This document shows positions 6,831-10,375 of a stretch of 10,375 bases of DNA, piece after piece; the first letter of the stretch is position 1; the number at the start of each line of letters is the position of its first letter. The notes beneath the pieces are model-generated. The model saw only the letters and a program-made list of their open reading frames with translations, made no database searches and was not told the origin of the DNA. The DNA lies in NCBI GenBank assembly GCA_001462255.1, contig LIUJ01000017.1, positions 1-10,375 on the forward strand. The letters run 5' to 3'. The DNA is from Fibrobacteria bacterium GUT77. Lineage in GTDB: Bacteria > Fibrobacterota > Chitinivibrionia > Chitinivibrionales > Chitinispirillaceae. The position numbers and the translations under genes were made by a program.

Positions 6831-8270
6831 TTATTGATCCCACGCCCCGTCTTTGGCGCTAGAAAATTTATCATTCGGCCCCGCGGTGGTTTCTTTGCGA
6901 TTATTGTCATTGAGATATACGGCATGACCCTTGCGCGATAGAACCGTACCGTCCTCATCTTTTACCGCGTTACCGTTCGTCGGGTCGCTTTTGTAACCGG
7001 TTATGGTTCCGCCGGTCTTAGTAAATTTTACCCAGTCGTATAACACATACACCCCGCCGCCGCACTCGCGAGCGGTATTGCCGGTTATGGTACCTCCGCG
7101 AATAGTAATGGTCGCCATGTTGTACGACGGCGCCACTCCGCCGCCTTTAGACGCGGTGTTGCCGGAAATGGTACCGCCGTTCATAATAAAAGTATCGCCT
7201 ACGCAAACCCCGCCGCCTACCGACGCGGTATTGCCGGAGATGGTTCCCCCGTTCATTTCAAAGATTCCATCTCTAACATACACCCCACCGCTACCGTTAC
7301 CGGTAATGGTAGCGCCGGTATTCATATTAAACGTTCCGCCGTTTACGCTAACCAAACCGTTGCCGCTCATCCCACGCCCCGCTCTCGAACCGGTATTACC
7401 GTTGTGCCCCATAAGGGTAATGTCTCTATCCAAAACAAAAGTAACCCCTTTCATTACGGTAAACATCGTCCCGTTGGACGAAAGCCTTATCGTTCTGTTT
7501 CCCCCTACGCCTCTCAAAACCACCGTGATGTTTATCCCTCCGCTAAAGTCAAACGTGTATGGAGCGATCTTCTCGTCGGCGCTCACCTCAATGATATACG
7601 TGGTATGGCTGTCCGCGCCCTTTTGCAACCAAGCCAATTTTTGGGCAAGGTTGCCGCCCTGAACCACCGTTCCCTGTATAGGCGGCGCCGCTTTGTCGTC
7701 CGATACGGCCGGTTGCGCTGGCGGCGTCGCCGATACGTACGCGGAACCGGCATAGCCCGAACCCGAACCCTGCGCCGTGGGCTTAGGACCCACCGGCATC
7801 CCAAGCATAGACCCTATCTGCCACTGAATCATCTCTATAATCTTGCCGCCGCGCGGCAGCTCCGTCATGCTCGCCAGCTCCGCCACCTTACTCTGAACGC
7901 TCACCATTCTCGTAGCCACGTAGGAGACCCCGTCAAGCTCCGAACGCTGGACGACGCATACATACTGCGCGCCGGCGTCGCGGCCGAGCGTAGCGATGTC
8001 GCCGTCGGACACCGACCCGCTCATCTGCCTGTTTTGCTCTTGAGCCACAACGTCAATGGCGTCAACGGCTATCATCTGGTACTTGCCGCTCTGAATCAAA
8101 AAGGTATTGACCGCCGACGCCAAAGCGTCGCGCCCGTCCGGATTGCCCATAATGTAAACGGCGGCTTTCGGCCTGGACGACGACGGCGATTGCTGTTGCG
8201 CAAAAGCAACGGAGCAGAGAACGCTTAACGCGACGGCGCTTCTAACGAGTGTCTTTACAAGTGACGTCAT
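6831..8270 (-). CDS. Exported protein with CsgG/LpoB-like domain and Pmp-like beta-helix
   Basis: This 479-residue protein is predicted to be exported. The signal peptide spans 1-24 (VRSAVALSVLCSVAFA|Q); the -1 residue at its cysteine is Leu, so a lipobox is unlikely. Residues 35-157 (KAAVYIMGNPD, LIQSGKYQMIAVD, ATLGRDAGAQYVCVV, GVSYVATRMVSV) resemble the alpha/beta domain of CsgG/LpoB/TolB-N-like periplasmic proteins, often seen next to FISUMP domains. A Gly/Ser/Ala/Pro linker (158-200) leads to a right-handed beta-helix (about 223-458) with polymorphic-membrane-protein-like GGTISGNTA repeats at 341, 365 and 392 and diverged copies at 319 and 420. The ATG at 8270 is chosen because it starts the signal peptide and has AAGGAG nine bases upstream; a longer frame to 8360 would bury the signal. 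TATAAC about 40 bases upstream may be a -10, but no -35 fits. Its function is unknown; an adhesive or envelope-display role is inference. Confidence 0.85.
   Translation of the reverse strand: MTSLVKTLVRSAVALSVLCSVAFAQQQSPSSSRPKAAVYIMGNPDGRDALASAVNTFLIQSGKYQMIAVDAIDVVAQEQNRQMSGSVSDGDIATLGRDAGAQYVCVVQRSELDGVSYVATRMVSVQSKVAELASMTELPRGGKIIEMIQWQIGSMLGMPVGPKPTAQGSGSGYAGSAYVSATPPAQPAVSDDKAAPPIQGTVVQGGNLAQKLAWLQKGADSHTTYIIEVSADEKIAPYTFDFSGGINITVVLRGVGGNRTIRLSSNGTMFTVMKGVTFVLDRDITLMGHNGNTGSRAGRGMSGNGLVSVNGGTFNMNTGATITGNGSGGVYVRDGIFEMNGGTISGNTASVGGGVCVGDTFIMNGGTISGNTASKGGGVAPSYNMATITIRGGTITGNTARECGGGVYVLYDWVKFTKTGGTITGYKSDPTNGNAVKDEDGTVLSRKGHAVYLNDNNRKETTAGPNDKFSSAKDGAWDQ
7072..7256. repeat. DNA-level repeats inside the beta-helix gene
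   Basis: The 35-base segments at 7150-7184 and 7222-7256 differ at only four positions, lie 72 bases apart (24 codons) and each encode MNGGTISGNTAS. A third, more diverged copy starts at 7072, 81 bases (27 codons) before the equivalent point in the second. The in-frame spacing indicates internal duplication of beta-helix coils. Confidence 0.75.
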
Positions 8271-8279
8271 TGAAAAAGA

Positions 8280-8285
8280 CTCCTT
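8280..8285 (-). promoter_or_regulatory. Ribosome binding site that fixes the beta-helix protein start
   Basis: AAGGAG on the minus strand ends nine bases before the ATG at 8270. It lies inside the longer open frame, so it argues against starts further upstream. Confidence 0.75.
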
Positions 8286-8413
8286 GCTATCGGTTGAATT
8301 AGTTATATATTTTGACAACACACTTTCTACAGTTTTCTCTCTACGGATAATCCTCCCCACCCTCAGAAAAAGGGTTACAACGCAATATCCGCCATACCCC
8401 CTTAAAGAACCCC

Positions 8414-8472
8414 TTCACACCGCCATATTTTTCTACCGCCAAAATCATGTAGGCGGAGCAAGACGGTGTGAA
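8414..8472. other. Nested inverted repeat in the 8361-8584 intergenic region
   Basis: Outer arms TTCACACCG (8414-8422) and CGGTGTGAA (8464-8472) enclose inner arms CCGCC (8436-8440) and GGCGG (8452-8456). The element lies between the FISUMP gene (stop at 8585) and the beta-helix gene (ATG at 8270). It may be the 3' end of the first transcript, a leader structure of the second, or a small RNA. No T-run follows on the minus strand. Apart from this and scattered GGCGG motifs, nothing coding is visible in the gap. Confidence 0.4.
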
Positions 8473-8584
8473 CCTACAGAATCTCGGATGCGGGATCCTT
8501 TGGTATAGGCGGACGAAAGAAATTATGAGCTTGCCGATATTGTCTACTCCTTATGTTCCTAAGATTAAAACATGGTCCGCCGAT

Positions 8585-10300
8585 CTACTGACTTTCACCA
8601 TGCTTTTTTTTCCACAAATGTTCGCCAATCGTAACAGCGACAGTTTTACCTATCAGTAAGCCAAAAACCACGCCAATAAATATAGCGGCAACCGGCATTA
8701 CTTTGATCGAATAGGCAAGCGCGAAAAGGAGCCCCCCTCCGCCGACTAAGAGCCCGCAACCCCAGGTACATCCCCGCGCGCCTCCTATAACACTAAGACA
8801 AATACATAAAACGGCAATGCCACACAAAATCCACACATAACCCGAATTTTCCACATCCTTAAATCCCTCGTTGAATACGCCAAATGCGAGCAAACCGCCA
8901 ATCAACCCGCCCAATACAATGGAAAGCGCGTCCCAAGGCCGCATTTTTTCCCGATGTTTCTTCTGCTTCAACTTTAATTCTTCAGTTTCCCGCCTTTTCT
9001 CCTCCAATTTTAGCTTCTGTTCTTCAGCCTCTTGCTTTTTCTCGTCCTCAGTCTTCTCAAGCGGTTTATCGGCGGTGAGCCTTTCCAATGCTTTTTTCGC
9101 GTCGTCACAACCAAGATTTGCGGCCACCGCAATTAATTCCTTGGCATACGCTACGTCTTTAGGGATTCCGTCACCGTTATAATAACAAACTCCAAGAGCA
9201 TACCGCGCAGAATTGTCCCCTTGGTCGACAGCTTTGGCATACCAAGAAACCGCTTTCTCCATATCTTTCGGAATGCCTTCACATCCGTTTTTGTAACAAT
9301 CTGCCAATTTTTTCATCGCGACAACGCAACCATGCTCGGCGGCTTGGGTATACCAGAAAACCGCTTTCTCTTCGTCTTTCGGGACACCATAACCGTTCCA
9401 ATAAAATTCTCCTGTTTCCCACTGCGCATCAACGCTACCTTGGTCAGCGGCATCGGTGAACCAACGAAGAGCTTTTTCATAAGACTTGTTGTGGAGTAAA
9501 TTCCCATTCTTCCACCATTTTCCAAGTTCAAGTTGTGCATCTATATGACCTAGTTCGGCTGCATTCTTAAGATAGCCGTATATATCCGTATAGCGTAGTC
9601 GTTGTACATCAAGATCGCTATGGATCATTGATACCCTTTGCTTCTCCCTTTTGTATAGTTCGAACTGCTCTTGGGCCATTATCTGATTTTCATCAGAAAT
9701 ATTCATACCGAACTTTCTCACACACCTTACCGAACATCCGCAGTTTTTCCTTTTAATATAATCTAGGTTAAGCTCACTCCAATCGCTCCACATCCCAACA
9801 GAAAGGGCAGCTGTATCGGTATTAATTCCAGGGAAAAGACCTTCGGCAAAGCCTTCTGCTAAACTTTTGCGTTTTGCTAATATTTTTTCATCAAATTCTA
9901 CGGCTGTCCACCATTCGCAACCAGTACCACCACCGGAGAAACTGCCATCGGAGCCCCTGTCTCCGCTCGGTAAAGCCGAAAACCCGAAACTGTCCGTATA
10001 GGGGGCGTCAGCTTCCCTAGTCCAACCAACTTTCGCTTTTAGGTTTGCACAGTCACAAGACGCTTTGTTATACAAAACTTCCCATTCGTATTCTGTCGGC
10101 AGATGCCACCCTTCGGGACAAGCTTTCTTAGCCGTCTCCCAATTGTACAACCGACCGTATTTCTGACAATTGGACTCGTCGTCATCGTAGCACCAACTGC
10201 CGTCGATATTGTACCGGAGGTTTTCCGCCATCCATTCATAGTCACCTATTTGCACCGTCCGGTACTTTTGCCCGTCTCTTGGGTCAATAAAGTATCCCAT
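8585..10300 (-). CDS. FISUMP-domain protein with Sel1 repeats, coiled coil and four C-terminal membrane helices
   Basis: This 571-residue multi-domain protein has a FISUMP domain at 1-196 (GQKYRTVQIG, WMAENLRY, GRLYNWETA, CPEGWHLPT, FSALPSG, WWTAVE, SVRCVRK), a fold related to formylglycine-generating-enzyme/C-type-lectin-like domains. Four Sel1-type repeats follow at about 251-288, 289-324, 325-361 and 362-397 (for example GYGVPKDEEKAVFWYTQAAEHG), suggesting a protein-binding solenoid. A highly charged coiled coil spans 411-453. Four hydrophobic segments (about 457-475, 487-506, 513-530, 533-551) end in a basic tail HLWKKKHG. There is no signal peptide. The frame is closed by TAA at 10331-10333 with no start codon before the ATG at 10300, so a missing leader is excluded unless there is a sequencing error. 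Basic flanks before the first and after the last helix predict both ends in the cytoplasm. The Shine-Dalgarno is weak (AGGG, five bases away). Its role is unknown. Confidence 0.9.
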   Translation of the reverse strand: MGYFIDPRDGQKYRTVQIGDYEWMAENLRYNIDGSWCYDDDESNCQKYGRLYNWETAKKACPEGWHLPTEYEWEVLYNKASCDCANLKAKVGWTREADAPYTDSFGFSALPSGDRGSDGSFSGGGTGCEWWTAVEFDEKILAKRKSLAEGFAEGLFPGINTDTAALSVGMWSDWSELNLDYIKRKNCGCSVRCVRKFGMNISDENQIMAQEQFELYKREKQRVSMIHSDLDVQRLRYTDIYGYLKNAAELGHIDAQLELGKWWKNGNLLHNKSYEKALRWFTDAADQGSVDAQWETGEFYWNGYGVPKDEEKAVFWYTQAAEHGCVVAMKKLADCYKNGCEGIPKDMEKAVSWYAKAVDQGDNSARYALGVCYYNGDGIPKDVAYAKELIAVAANLGCDDAKKALERLTADKPLEKTEDEKKQEAEEQKLKLEEKRRETEELKLKQKKHREKMRPWDALSIVLGGLIGGLLAFGVFNEGFKDVENSGYVWILCGIAVLCICLSVIGGARGCTWGCGLLVGGGGLLFALAYSIKVMPVAAIFIGVVFGLLIGKTVAVTIGEHLWKKKHGESQ

Positions 10301-10341
10301 ATAAACCCTATTCTTATAAGGAACCGTTTGTTAAACGTCCC

Positions 10342-10356
10342 CCGGCCCCGTGCCGG
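10342..10356. other. Short GC-rich hairpin at the window edge
   Basis: CCGGC (10342-10346) and GCCGG (10352-10356) flank a five-base loop, about 40 bases upstream of the FISUMP gene ATG. It could be the terminator of a gene outside the window or a leader hairpin. No T-run is visible, so the role is open. Confidence 0.25.
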
Positions 10357-10375
10357 AAAGGACAAACCGAACTCG

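Noticed and set aside
7404..8228. Plus-strand open frame over the beta-helix gene
   Set aside because: The product is very rich in Arg and His and is antisense to the CsgG-like region and beta-helix of a supported gene, with no Shine-Dalgarno and no family resemblance.
8271..8360. 30-residue extension before the signal peptide of the beta-helix protein
   Set aside because: It contains the AAGGAG ribosome site of the downstream ATG and would bury the signal peptide.
8447..8515. Possible tRNA-like fold
   Set aside because: The stretch has GTAGG/CCTAC pairing, but no acceptor stem, no T-loop GTTCRA sequence and no plausible anticodon arm could be placed.
8284..8659. Two short plus-strand open frames in the gap between the beta-helix and FISUMP genes
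   Set aside because: No ribosome binding sites, no recognisable motifs, and one runs antisense into the FISUMP gene end. They look like chance open frames.

Overview
The window looks like chromosome from a member of the Fibrobacterota (Fibrobacter/Fibromonas-like, probably gut-associated). The main reason is the gene at 8585-10300 (minus). Its first ~195 residues match the FISUMP domain (Fibrobacter succinogenes major paralogous domain): the GQKYRTVQIG, WMAENLRY, CPEGWHLPT, FSALPSG and SVRCVRK blocks are all visible. Support comes from GLUG repeats, a CsgG-like domain joined to a Pmp-like beta-helix, and a C-terminal domain of the secretion/sorting type, all common in that phylum. The species cannot be named from sequence alone.

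Layout: rarA (replication-associated AAA+ ATPase, 74-1396, plus) converges on a large secreted GLUG-repeat protein (1442-3820, minus). All remaining genes are on the minus strand. The conserved pair cmk-rpsA (6586-5933 and 5849-4035) ends in a strong hairpin terminator at 3970-4018. Upstream of cmk lie a secreted protein with a CsgG/LpoB-like domain plus beta-helix (8270-6831) and the FISUMP-Sel1-coiled-coil-membrane protein (10300-8585).

The window mixes a housekeeping core (RarA fork maintenance, CMP kinase, ribosomal protein S1) with three lineage-specific envelope proteins built of repeats. cmk and rpsA probably share transcripts, because a promoter-like sequence precedes cmk and the only good terminator follows rpsA. 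The three envelope genes appear to be separate transcription units, each with several hundred bases or a hairpin between it and its neighbour.

The least ordinary items are: the FISUMP protein, which has no signal peptide, a start fixed by an upstream in-frame stop, and four C-terminal membrane segments; heptanucleotide tandem repeats directly upstream of rarA and rpsA; a palindrome over the predicted start of transcription of the GLUG gene; and a 224-base intergenic stretch with nested inverted repeats at 8414-8472. No tRNA, rRNA, CRISPR array, insertion sequence or phage gene was seen.
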